This document shows positions 47,991 through 58,592 of a stretch of 64,000 nucleotides of DNA, in pieces. Position numbers and translations under genes: made by a program. Every line of letters begins with the position of its first letter. Position 1 is the stretch's first letter. Source of the stretch: Lingula anatina (lineage: Eukaryota > Brachiopoda > Lingulata > Lingulida > Lingulidae); NCBI RefSeq assembly GCF_001039355.2, contig NW_019775014.1:353108-417107 (forward strand), in the 5' to 3' direction. The notes under the pieces were generated by a model. That model was not told the origin of the DNA, did no database searches, and saw nothing but the letters and a program-made list of their open reading frames with translations.

Positions 47991-48318
47991 TTCATCTAGA
48001 GGCGCTCAGTGACAAAAAATGCGAGAAAAGATGGTGGACCAAAATGTTGTGTTTCACTGGTGTTATTCAGTCTCTTTCTGACGAACAATTATATTTCATC
48101 ATCCTATCTGGAGACCACGAAAAATCTCTTTCATAGCCAATGTAAGTTTGAAATTGTGAGTCAGGTCACGTTCATTTTATGGCGTAATACCTTCATTTGT
48201 GTGAATATACAGGTAGGACGTTCTTTGTAGTCTTTTAACATTCGTGCGGAGATTTTGCTCGAATTGAGTTGAGTTTAGCTGAAGGATTCGTTATTTATCC
48301 AGTTTTACTATTGCCAAA
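47991..48318 (+). promoter_or_regulatory. Subfamily B upstream block, gene 7
   Basis: About 300 bp conserved before all four B genes: GATGGTGGACCAAAATGTTG TGTTTCACTGGTG..., CATCCTATCTGGAGACC, CAGGTCACGTTCATTTTAT, then GAGTTGAGTTTAGC and TTTACTATTGCCAAAATG at the start codon. Partial CCAGATAG / CTATCTGG inverted words flank the first part in the sister copies. No TATA box is clear. The regulatory role is inferred from conservation. Confidence 0.45.
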
Positions 48319-49843
48319 ATGTCTAAGCTTTTCCAAAATAGTTGGGGATTATTGAGGATTGTGCAGTCAAGATGGGGATTGGTACGAACCACGCCATCTA
48401 ACCAGATATTATTGAAAAAAGGTCCGCAGAGTGGATTAGTGCTAGGATGTACACCCTGTATGCAATCGGCTCGAGAACTGACAGGCCAAGTGACCAACCA
48501 ACCGATCCGCTTAAAGAATGTAAGTAGAAATTAGGTAGTCAGTAATGATGGTAAAATTCACAACGGGGTCATCTCCAGAATATAACACTGGTAAAACAAT
48601 CTGATCTCTTTATCCCGTATGTTCAAGTATTTGCCAATTATCCTATCTACCTAACTTCTAGACGTACCCTGTACACGCAGTATTGTAACTAGCCTGTAGC
48701 TGAGCTATCGCTTAGGCCATATTGTAAAGTCAGGTTGGTTGTCCCAACATTTGCCTATTTGAGAGAAGATTATTGAATATTAAGGTTTTTTTATGCGGAA
48801 CGTCTAGCGGTGTGGGTTGGGGGTGCAAATTACTGTACGTTTACTGTGCGTTTGGGCCCGCAATCTTTGTGAACTACGCAATGGCGGCTTCTGAGTCCTC
48901 GGATGTAAAATAACCCAGACAATTAATTTTTATGACGATAATGAAAAGACAGTACTCGTTTTGAACAAGATGGAATAAAAAACAACTTTTTGTCTCTTGT
49001 GTATTTTACGGCCATTAATGCACATGTTCTTTGTTGTCAACAATCTAGATGCCGACCGATTACCCCCCGGTTACTGCATCTGATCACTTGAGACGAAAGA
49101 CACGAACAGTATTTAATTGCTTCGATTCGAACAACGACGGCATCATTACAAAGGAAGACTTCGAGGCCAGCGCCAGGCGTACCATAGAACATCTGAAACT
49201 CAATGGTATATTTTGAATTCCATCTGAATTTTATTAATCTGGGCTCTCAAAAGAATTTCGTGTAGTAAATATGTCATAATATTCCATGACTCCATTCTGC
49301 CCCGGATCCGTCTCACTGTTTTTCTCTTTAAGACCGCATAGATGTCCTTTTTATTAAAGCTTTATTTTGAAACATTTTTGCAATATCAAACAGTTTTATT
49401 TAAATTAGTTTGAGAAAACTTGTCCCCCTTTTTTAGCTGAACAAGCAGCAAATATACTTAAACAGCGCCTTGAAATGTGGGAGTTTGTGTCCAGAGATTC
49501 CAAAGATGCTTCTCAAGTAACAGAGGAGGAATTTGTGGGCTTTGATCCTTCGGTCCTCAATCATAGTACCTACCGGAAAGAGTTCTTCCCAATGTATGTG
49601 TCCGTGGGTTTCAAGGTCATGGACATTGATGGTGATGGTCTTGTAACAAAGGATGAACACGCTGCTTATTTCTACAGCATGAACGTCCCTGTTGAAGAAT
49701 CGAAGAAGATTTTTGACGTGATGGACGCCAACAAGGACGGTTTCATATCCATTGATGAGTACGCGCATGCGTATGCGGAGTTTCTTTTCACTGATGATCC
49801 AAATAACAAATATAATGGGTTTTTCGGTCCTTTAGTTGATTGA
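48319..49843 (+). CDS. SCP-like EF-hand protein, gene 7
   Basis: Exons 48319-48519, 49049-49205 and 49437-49843 give 254 residues. The presequence is 67 residues (MSKLFQNSWGLLRIVQSRWG...), basic and Leu/Ser-rich, ending QPIRLKN (sisters have KK). The core begins MPTDYPPVTASDHLRRKTRT. Loops: DSNNDGIITKED, DIDGDGLVTKDE and DANKDGFISIDE, all with complete ligands. Degenerate second EF-hand around DASQVTEEEF. The protein ends FFGPLVD. Donors are GTAAGT and GTATAT; acceptors are AATCTAG and TTTTTAG. First of four B-type genes at about 5.1-5.2 kb spacing. Confidence 0.88.
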
Positions 49844-50767
49844 AGGACTCATTTTAAATTCGATGAAGGTGACTTAATATCGGTACATGTGTAATATGAA
49901 AGATATACAATCTAGCGCAAAAACGTCCGCCGTTTGTTGGAAGACGCACCGTTACTTTTTGATGGTAGTATAGTCTTATTCTTTGACACATATGAATTAA
50001 CGTGACCTAAAATACCATCTGTAATGGATTTATTTGTATACCATACGTGATTTTTCACAAGTATGATGCTTACAGACTCCAAACCCAGATTATGGAAATA
50101 CTAGTGTATGCATTCATAATATAATATAATATAATATAATATAATATAATATAATATAATATAATATAATATAATATAATATAATATATGCACTTGTAGT
50201 AAAAAGACATGATAAAGCATGATTAAAAAGGGTTCGAATGTGATTTATAATTTTTAGGAGTCAGAAACGAGCAGGTGGTGCCCAGACTTTCGTGTTTGCT
50301 TGGGTCCAGATCCCCATTCAGTTTTAGTTTTATGACATTTGACATCCATTTAAATTCTGCCACCCATTTTCGCCAACTATTTTCAAAGACTGTGAATCTT
50401 CAGAGATAACCTAAAGAGGGGAGATTCGGACAGAAATACTGGTAAAACAGCGTGGTGCGGCAAAAAATGTCATCCATGTGCTTGTAATTTAGGTTGTGTT
50501 CTGCACTAGTAGATCCATTACAATCTAACAGTACCAGTATACCTCGCTTTGTGTGCTTGTATTGTATTGCTTTCAGAAACGATAATGACGGAGATAAAAG
50601 CCTCAGCTTGTTATTGAAACGTTAACCTCGCCTTGCGCCGATGCACGTGTGTTACCTATCTCAATGACACAACACAGTGCCTCGATCCTTTTATGCTAAC
50701 CTGGACGATTTCCTTTGGTTTGAACGCCTTTTCCTCCTCCCACGGGAGAGCTTACACTTCTTGACAT
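49844..50767. other. 3' flank of gene 7 with (ATAAT)n run
   Basis: A pure pentanucleotide ATAAT repeat at about 50114-50188. The same repeat sits at the same distance behind genes 8 (55478-55525) and 9 (60380-60441). The rest is conserved between units but holds no gene. Confidence 0.7.
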
Positions 50768-51012
50768 AGACTGGGTTCCCATACTCAGATCGGTCCAACT
50801 AGATCGACGTAACTCCCTGAGGGTTCACGCTAAATTGCTATCAGCTCAAGAGGATTAAATGTCTGTCTCGCCCACCGAATCAGCTAGGGGTAAAGATAAT
50901 TACCCCCTAACAGATTTACTAGGCGTGACAGACGTTTAAGCCCATTTGTTAATAACAGTTAAGTGAGAGTCCCCAGGGAGATAGATCGATCCAAATATCC
51001 GTGGAAATGGTC
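50768..51012. repeat. Fold-back element B, copy 4
   Basis: Palindrome with TAACTCCCTGAGGGTTCACG and GCTAAATTGCTATCAGC on the left, AATTACCCCCTAACAG at the centre and CCCCAGGGAGATAGATCGAT on the right. Ends in TGGGTTCCCA / TGGTCCCA. Non-coding. Confidence 0.75.
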
Positions 51013-51070
51013 CCATGGTCAGCCTTCTTCCATGAAACAGCGCACATCCCTTAATTCATTTGCTGTTGTG

Positions 51071-51245
51071 TCAGGAATGGCAGTCCTAGGAACTGAAGTC
51101 TGTGTTCTACAAAAATAGCACAAGTAAGGGTTAGACGGAGTATTGGGGTTGATATAATTTATGGGACAAATGTTGCCTGTACCCTGTACAATGTATTGGG
51201 GAACGGACTAATGTACTGCCATTCCAGTACCATTACTAATTCACC
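51071..51245. repeat. Dispersed repeat C, copy 3
   Basis: TGTCAGGAATGGCAGTCCTA at the left, GTAAGGGTTAGACGGAGTAT inside and ACTGCCATTCCAGTACCA at the right. Imperfect inverted ends. Confidence 0.65.
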
Positions 51246-51290
51246 GGTGAAACGAAACTGAGGGTCCGCCCTCCATGGTTAGTCTGACCA

Positions 51291-51500
51291 GGGCCCGTAT
51301 TTCAGAATATCCCTTTAGCGTTAAGGGAGACTTAAAGTCGACCTTATACGAAATTTGTATTCCAAGACCTTTCTTTATCTCACTTGAAAGGGATCACTTA
51401 ACAATCATCCTTAGCAAAGGCTGAGGATTCCTTAAAATGTAAAATGTAAGGTTGGTCTTAAAATGTAAGGTTGGTCTGGAGTAACTTTTAGTCTTCCTTA
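51291..51500. repeat. Probable short interspersed element
   Basis: Begins GGGCCCGTATTTCAGAATAT and contains a local duplication of TTAAAATGTAAGGTTGGTCT. Only one copy in this window, so the assignment as a repeat rests on its style and non-coding nature. Confidence 0.35.
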
Positions 51501-51603
51501 AGCAGCCATCGTGTACAGTTATATTGTGAAAATCAGCTCTATGGAGGACTATGTAAACCAACATGCCTACCTAAATTCAAAATCATTAAATTCAGCTAGA
51601 AAA

Positions 51604-52034
51604 GCACTCCGAGAGCGGAGACCTCCGCCAAGACAGCAAAGTCTCCACCCAATTTTCTTTCTATAATGATTTGGTTTTTTGATTTTTGATTATTGATTGA
51701 TTATTGATCCGGATCACCACCAAAAACCAATCATCTGTTCCTTGGTCCACTTGTGACAGTTCCGGAAAATTTCATCACAATCGTCCCATAACTTTTTGAG
51801 TTATTTTGATTATTGATGATTGATTGATTATTGATCTTGATCACCACCAAAAACTAATCACGTCTAATACAACCCATTTCTGACCTACCCTGATAATTTT
51901 ATAAAAATCGGCCCGTAACTTTTTGAGTTATGTTGATGACAAACAAACAAACAGACAGACAGACAAGACAGACGGACAGACAGACAGACAGACAAGCAAA
52001 CAGGGGTGAAAACAACCGCCTTGGCGGAAGTAAT
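51604..52034. repeat. CCGCCAAG-type interspersed repeat with (GACA)n
   Basis: Inverted words CCTCCGCCAAG at the left and CTTGGCGGAAG at the right enclose two degenerate copies of a roughly 120-bp segment (TTGATTATTGAT...GATCACCACCAAAAAC...TTTTTGAGTTA). A GACA microsatellite lies at about 51950-51997. Non-coding; the class is uncertain. Confidence 0.6.
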
Positions 52035-52719
52035 ACATTTGATCGAGGATAGGCTTTTCTCTGTTAACTAGTTGCATCAGTAGCTGCTTTTCGATATCAG
52101 AAAAGGGTCTACGACTTTGGTTTTCTCATCCTCCAAACCATTCTTTTCTCCTCTTGGCATACTTGCTTTATTCACTAAATTTGGCTTAGATCAAAACATC
52201 CACATGCAGTGATAATGTCCACATGCGCTGTTGCATGACTGAAGTTAAGCAGTTGACCCCAATTATACAACCTTACTGAGGCGTTTATAAGAGGAAGGTG
52301 TCACAAAGGCCTACTCTAGCCAATGAGGAGCTCCTTTATGTCAGTGTCCCTTACATAAAGAATGACTTTTGTCAAAGTAATTCTTCATCAAAGGAGAGGC
52401 TAAAGTGTGGTCTTTGAATACCATTTCGTTAGGACTTCCTTTACCAAGAAACACCTCATCAAAGGAAGCCTTTATAAAAGTTGACCTGATGCCTATTTTA
52501 AGGAACATCTTGGAATACGATATAATTCGCTGGTCTGACCTTAGTGGGTCAAAATCTAGGGCGAGGACCACCTGTACAAATGAATAGGAAGCGGGCTCAT
52601 TGTTATGGGGGGATTTCTGTCACGTCACACCGCCGTGGGAAAAGCAACGATTAAAACATGATTCATCCACTGCATGCATAATACCGTTACAAGATGTGTG
52701 TTGCATACAGTTGGCGACG
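52035..52719. other. Spacer, no gene
   Basis: No supported exon. TTTGTCAAAG and CCTTTGATGAAG-type words recur around 52360-52480, suggesting a small local duplication. Confidence 0.4.
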
Positions 52720-52960
52720 AGTATCAGTACGCGCTTCGAAGTATCAGACGTGACACCGCTCTTGTTTAGTACGCGATGTGATGGTGGTGATTATCAGCGG
52801 GGTTGGAAATTAGTGCATCTCATCTCAAAACTTGTTCCGCGGTATGATACCTTGAAGTGCGTACTGACGCACACCTTGAAAACGGGCATTAATTGTGATC
52901 CGATCTACCGGTGAATTCGGGATCAATCGGTGCCGAGTCTGGTAGTTGGGTAGACATGAT
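52720..52960 (+). repeat. Dispersed repeat F, long copy
   Basis: Includes GTATCAGACGTGACACCGCT, TAGTACGCGATGTGATG, CACACCTTGAAAACGGGC and GGTGCCGAGTCTGGTAGTTG. The first part recurs at 57880-57910 and the last part at 21146, 57762 and 63160. It ends where SCP unit 8 begins (GATAGATACAGAATCTATTT). Confidence 0.65.
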
Positions 52961-53210
52961 AGATACAGAATCTATTTAACCATCCATTTCATAAAAAAAT
53001 ATAGCAACACACAATCGTTAAATGTGTTTTTGAATTTATGAAATATACAACTGTATAAATTGTTGTTTATATCAAATCCTTGTCCTTATACGTAGGGAGG
53101 GGTTTTAGAAATTTCGAATGGAGCTATGACCACCACCTAGCTACGATAGTGCTATGTTTCCTGGGCGTCGGATTCCTGCGCGAATATACAACCCTCGCCC
53201 CAGACAAGGT

Positions 53211-53514
53211 CCAGATAGATGGTGGACCGAAATGTTGTGTTTCACTGGTGTTATTTAGTCTCTTTGTAAAAAAACAAATATATTTTATCATCCTATCTGG
53301 AGACGTCAAAAATCTCATTCATAGCCAATGTAAGTTTGATATTGTGAGTCAAGTCACGTTCATTTTATAATGCAATACCTTCATTTGTGTGAATATACAG
53401 GCAGGACGTCCTTTGTAGTCGAACAGCCTTTTAACATACGTGCTGAGATTTTGCTTGAATCGAGTTGAGTTTAGCCGAAGGATTCGTTATTTATCCAGTT
53501 TTACTATTGCCAAA
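53211..53514 (+). promoter_or_regulatory. Subfamily B upstream block, gene 8
   Basis: Same conserved block as before gene 7. CCAGATAGATGGTGGACCG and CATCCTATCTGGAGA bracket a stretch of about 85 bp as partial inverted words; AAGTCACGTTCATTTTAT follows. The conserved homology extends further left to about 52962. Confidence 0.45.
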
Positions 53515-55212
53515 ATGTCTAAGTTTTTCCAAAATAGTTGGGGATTATTAAGAATTGTGCAATCAAGATGGGGATTGGCACGAACCGTGTCATCTAACCA
53601 GATATTATTGACGAAAGGTTTACAGAGTGGGTTAGTGCTGGAATATACACCATGTAAGCAATCAGTTCGAGAACTGACCGGCCAAGTGACCGTCCAACCA
53701 GTACGGTTTAAGAAAGTAAGTAAAAATTAAGCAGTCAGTAATGATGGCGAGATTTACAGCACGGTCATCTCCAGTATAAAATACTGGTAAAACAATTTAA
53801 TCCCTTTATCCCGTACAGGGGTATGTATTTGCCATCTATCCTATCTACCTAACTGAGGCCCGTAGCCGGGGGAGGGGGGGATTGGGGGGGTTTAAAAGAA
53901 CCGCCCGTTTTGGTGGGAAAAGGTCCCCTCTGGGTAAAATTTGATCTAGGTTCATGAAGTTTTTATTGAAAAAAAGGTCCACTTTTTCAGAAAAAGAACC
54001 GTCCTTTTGGAATTTCTGGCTTCGGGTCTGTAACTTCTACACGTTCCCTGTACACGCAGTATTGTAGCTACCCGGTAGGGTGACTGCTTAGGGCATATTG
54101 TAAAGTCAGATTTGGTTGTCCCAACATTTGCCTATTTGAGAGAAGATTATTGGATATTAAGGTATATTTTTTATGCAGAGCGTCGAGTGGTGTAGGTTGG
54201 GGGTGTAAATTACTGAACATTAACTACATACGTGCGTTTGGGCCCGCAATCTTTGTGAACTGCGCAATGGCTTCTGAGTCCTCAAATGCAAAATAACCCA
54301 GACAAGTAATTTTTATGACGCAGATAGTGAAAGGACATAGTACTCGTTTTGAACAAGATGGAATAAAAAACAACTTTTTGCCTCTTGTGTATTTCACAGA
54401 CAATAATGCACATGTTCTTTGTCACCAACAATCTAGATGCCGACCGATTACCCCCCGGTTACTGCATCTGATCACTGGAGACGAAAGATACGAACAATAT
54501 TTAATTGCTTCGATTCGAACGACGACGGCATCATTACAAAGGAAGACTTCGAGACAAGCGCCAGGCGCACCATAGAGCTTCTGAAACTCAATGGTATATT
54601 TTGAATTGCATCTGAATTTGATTAATCTAGGCTCTCAAATTTTTTTCAGTAATTATGATCACAACCTTCCATTCTGCCTCCGTCTCACTGTTTTTCTCTC
54701 AAAGACAGCATAGATGTCCTTTTCGTTAAAGCTTTATTTTGAAACATTTTTTGCAATATCAAACATTTTTTTAATTATTTTGAGAAAACATTACCCCTTT
54801 TTTAGACGAACAAGCAGCAAATATACTTAAACAGCGCCTTGACGGATGGGAGTTTATGTCCAGAGGTTCCAAAGATGCTTCTCAAATAACAGAGGAGGAA
54901 TGTGTGGGATTTGTTCTTTCAGTCGTCAATCATAGTACCTACCGGAAAGAGTTCTTCCCAATGGTGGTATCCGTGGGTTTCAAGGTCATGGACCTTGATG
55001 GTGATGGTCTTGTAACAAAGGAAGAACACGCTGCTTACTTTTACAGCATGAACGTCTCTGTTGAAGAATCGAAGAAGATATTTGACGTGATGGACGCCAA
55101 CAAATATGGTTTCATATCCATTGATGAGTACGCGCATGCGTATGCGGAGTTTGTTTTCACCGAGGATCCAAATAACAAATACAATGGGTTTTACGGTCCG
55201 TTAGTTGATTGA
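53515..55212 (+). CDS. SCP-like EF-hand protein, gene 8
   Basis: Exons 53515-53715, 54437-54593 and 54806-55212 give 254 residues. Presequence of 67 residues starting MSKFFQNSWGLLRIVQSRWG. The core begins MPTDYPPVTASDHWRRKIRT. Loops: DSNDDGIITKED, DLDGDGLVTKEE and DANKYGFISIDE. In the last, Tyr replaces the calcium-ligand Asp at loop position 5 (GAC to TAT against gene 7), so site 4 is probably impaired; its sisters 7 and 9 keep Asp. Other unusual changes are EEECVGFVLS for EEEFVGFDPS and NVSVEESK for NVPVEESK, suggesting relaxed or altered selection. The protein ends FYGPLVD. Intron 1 carries a MITE. Donors are GTAAGT and GTATAT. Confidence 0.86.
53855..54030. mobile_element. MITE E, copy 2, in intron 1 of SCP gene 8
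   Basis: A 176-bp element with ends GAGGCCCGTAGCC and GGCTTCGGGTCTG, flanked by TAACT on both sides (53850-53854 and 54031-54035). Gene 9 reads CTACCTAACTTCTACACG without interruption at this point, giving the empty site and confirming a 5-bp target duplication. Confidence 0.9.
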
Positions 55213-56154
55213 AGAGCGCACTTTAAAGTTGATGAAGGTGACATACAGTTGTAATACATGTGTAATATAAAAGATATACAATCTAGCGCATTATTTCCCG
55301 CCGTTTGTTGAAAGACGCAACATAACTTTTTGGTGATAATTTTAGTTCAATTCTTTTACAAACATAAATTTGAACTAAAGCACCACCTGTAATGGATTTA
55401 TTTTCATTGTATACGTGATTTTTCCACATATGAAACTAATGAACTCCAAACCCAGATTATAGAAATACAAGTTTGTTATAATATAATATAATATAATATA
55501 ATATAATATAATATAATATAATATATGCACTTAGTATAAAGACATGATAAAGCAGGATTAAAATGGGTTCTGATGTGATTTATAATTTAAGGAGTCAGAA
55601 ATGCGCAGGTGGTACCCAGAGATCCGTGATTGCTTGGGTCCGGATTCCCATTCAATTTTAGTGTTATGATATTTGACATCCATTTTAATTCTGCAACCTA
55701 TTTTTGCTACCCATTTTCAAAGATTGGGAATCTTCAGAGATAACCCAAAGTCTTGCAGCTCAAATCAACCGGAAGTTCCCAGGACTTGGGGGGAGAGTCA
55801 GACAGAAATACTGGTAAAACAGCATGGTTTGGCAAAAATGTCATCCATGTGCTAGTGTTTTCGGTTGTTTTCCACGCTAGTAGATCCATTGCAATTTTAT
55901 GTTGCACAACAGTACCAGTATACCACGCTTTGTGTGCTACTATTGTATTGCTTTCTGAAACGATAATGACGGGGAATAAAAGGCTTCTATTGTTATTGAA
56001 ACGTTTACCTCGCCTTGCGCCGATGCACGTGTGTTACTTATTTTAAACGACGCAACACAGTGCCTGGATCCTTTTATGCTTACCTGGACGATTTTCTTTG
56101 GTTTGAATGCTTCCCCTTCTCCCACAGGAGAGCTTACACTTCTTGACATAGTCA
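55213..56154. other. 3' flank of gene 8 with (ATAAT)n run
   Basis: A pentanucleotide repeat lies at about 55478-55525, the paralogue of the runs behind genes 7 and 9. The remaining sequence tracks the gene 7 and 9 flanks. No gene. Confidence 0.65.
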
Positions 56155-56290
56155 GCAAGGTTAGGGTTAGACGGAGTATTGGGGTTGATATATTTTATGG
56201 GACAATGCTGCCTGTACAAGGTAATGGGGAACGAACTTGTGTATTACAATTCCATTACCAAAACTACTTCACCGGTGTAACGAAATTAAG
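56155..56290. repeat. Dispersed repeat C, copy 4
   Basis: Contains GTTAGGGTTAGACGGAGTAT and GGGGTTGATATATTTTATGG, as in copy 3. The left end is missing. Confidence 0.6.
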
Positions 56291-56514
56291 GGTCTGTGTA
56301 ACAGAAAGTCCCGAGCTCTATTTAGTTATAATGGTAAGGGTTAGCCTGACCTAAGTGGGCCAAAATCTTTTAAATAAATAGGTTTTTAGATAATTAGGGT
56401 ATTAGTAACATTGTAACCTTGAGATAAATGTGTCTGAATAAAATTATACAATAAGATATACACATAAAGGGTTTATATTCAGATGAAATTGAGTTCGTAA
56501 TAAAACACAGACCT

Positions 56515-56850
56515 CTAAAAGTTGGTTAAAGAAAAAATCGGAAACGTTCGTTCTTTAATTTAGTACATTAAAATTGGATTGATTATGTGTTATCTTTATC
56601 TTTACAGTGCAGAGTTAAGTGCACAGACAATTTAAAAGTTGGTTAAAGAAAAAAAATAATAACAGTTTTCGCGATCGGAAATGTTCGGTCTTTCATTTGG
56701 TACATTAAAATTGGATTGATTATGTGTTATCTTTATGTATGACTAGTACCCGGGTCAGAAAATAACCAACCTGTCATAGTGGTAAAGTGACATGTTGTGG
56801 GCAGCTTTACAGTGCACAGTTAAGTGCACAGACAATTTAAAAATATAGTG
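56515..56850. repeat. Tandem duplication, about 117 bp
   Basis: TAAAAGTTGGTTAAAGAAAA ... ATTAAAATTGGATTGATTAT ... GTGTTATCTTTAT recurs at about 56517 and 56633. GTGCACAGACAATTTAAAA closes the first unit and appears again at about 56826. Non-coding. Confidence 0.75.
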
Positions 56851-57339
56851 CCCATCTATTGAATGCCGTCCACCTTTACAAGCGCTCATCAGTGGACTTG
56901 GCCCCAGTCTCACAAGGAAAAAAAATAGCCAATTAGTTGAATTGGATTTCTACGAGAGTGCTGCAACACTGTTCCTGATAGGGGAATGTACCCATACAAC
57001 GTTGGTAATTATATTCTTAGCCATGTTTCTTTTTTTTTTTGTGAAACCGGGGCCTGGAAAAACGACTCAGTGATGTATTAGTACTTGAGCCACCTCGTCA
57101 TAAATCAGTACAATTGTGCATGATTAAATTTTAGTGTTGATTGACTGTGCTCTTATAAGCATTATTTATTATTGTATCAAAACTGACAAAATGACCTATG
57201 TTCTGTATCTTAATTTTATGATTTTTGTCTGTACATTTGACGGCTTTGCTGCCTTGTTTACCTATGACTTTGTTTTATGCTGAAGTTTACTTTGGCTTCA
57301 CCTATGACGGTAAAGGGCACAATAGGAAGGTTTTCGTTT
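56851..57339. other. Spacer, no gene
   Basis: AT-rich sequence with a T-run at about 57029. No coding exon is seen. Confidence 0.45.
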
Positions 57340-57870
57340 TAGCAACCCCATTAGAAGAGTGAACCATAACAAACACTCCAATTACAATGGTGCTAATTTT
57401 GAGAGAAATTTATTTGGCAATTAATTCCGCCGCGAAGATACCTTTATTTTCTGCTGACCGCAGTCTACAGGTGGTATGTCGTGATGCTATAATGGGAAAG
57501 CTACTGAATTAATTCAAATCACGTCACTTTTTTTGATAAGCCTGCCCGGAACAATCCTAGTTAGATTATTTCAGATGCTGTTATTTTAATATTGTTTCAC
57601 ACCGAGTTTACATTTGACTTCACCTGTGACGTTATAGAGCACGACGAGAACCTAAGCTGTTCACAAATTGGCGGTTTTAGTTGTGAGTATGATTTGTCAT
57701 TTCACATGTCGACTGTGGAGTTGCCCCGGGTACTGTATGAATGTATGAACAGTCTTGATAAGCAAGGCCAAGGACAGGCCTACCCACCTACCAGACTCGG
57801 CACCGAATGATCCTGAATTCACCGGTAGATCAGACCACACTACCCGTTTTCAAGGTGTGAGTCAGTAGCC
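57340..57870. repeat. Dispersed repeat D/F composite
   Basis: The left part is a diverged copy of repeat D (compare 9874-10280: AATTCCGCC...AAGATA, GGGAAAGCTACTGAAT, CACCTGTGACGTTATAGAGC, CCCCGGGTACTGTATGAA). The right end (TACCAGACTCGGCACCGAAT, ACACTACCCGTTTTCAAGGT) is repeat F in reverse. This suggests that D and F are parts of one larger element. Confidence 0.6.
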
Positions 57871-58289
57871 ATTACAGTATCAGACGCGACACCCCTCTTG
57901 CCTAGTACGCGATATACATTGTTTGACGAATATTATTGAGGTGATCAAGGCAAAAAAATTATCAATGACCAACAAGCACAACATAGATGATACGATTCAA
58001 TTTTGGTTGCATAGGAACCCATGTCTCTAACAATTATAGACAGAATCTATAGTATTTATTCATTCATTTCATAAAAAATCATAGCAACACACAATCGTTA
58101 AATATATTTCAGAATTTATGAAATATACAACTGTATAAATGTTTTTTATATTAAATCTTTAGTCCTTATACATAAGCAGGGGTTTTAGGAATTTAGAAGG
58201 GAGCTATGGCCACCACCTAGGTACGATAGCATCCTGTGTCCTGGGCGTGGGGATTCTGCGCAAATGTACATTCCTCGTCCCAGACAAGG
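57871..58289. other. Left part of SCP unit 9, no gene
   Basis: 57920-58030 recurs at 63040-63160 (TTTGACGAAYATTAYTGAGG TGAT...). From about 58033 the sequence is the common left part of the B units (also 52965 and 63250). Confidence 0.6.
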
Positions 58290-58592
58290 TCCAGATAGAT
58301 GGTGGACCGAAATGTTGTGTTTCACTGGTGTTTATATTTAGTTTCTTTGTAAAAAAATATATATATATTTTATCATCCTATCTGGAGACCACGAAAAGTC
58401 TCTTTCATTGCCAATGTAAGTTTAATATTGTGAGTCAGGTCACGTTCATTTTATGATGTAATGCATTCATTTGTGTGAATATACAGGTAGGACGTTCTTT
58501 GTAGTCTATTGACATACGTGCGGAGATTTTGCTCGAATCGAGTTGAGTTTAGCCGAAGGATCCGTTATTTACCCAGTTTTACTTTTGCCAAA
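58290..58592 (+). promoter_or_regulatory. Subfamily B upstream block, gene 9
   Basis: Same block as before genes 7, 8 and 10, with GATGGTGGACCGAAATGTTG, CATCCTATCTGGAGACCACG and CAGGTCACGTTCATTTTATG. The start codon context is TTGCCAAAATG. Confidence 0.45.

Noticed and set aside
54315-54575. ORF of 86 codons across exon 2 of SCP gene 8
   Set aside because: It is in another frame over a confirmed EF-hand exon; a shadow.
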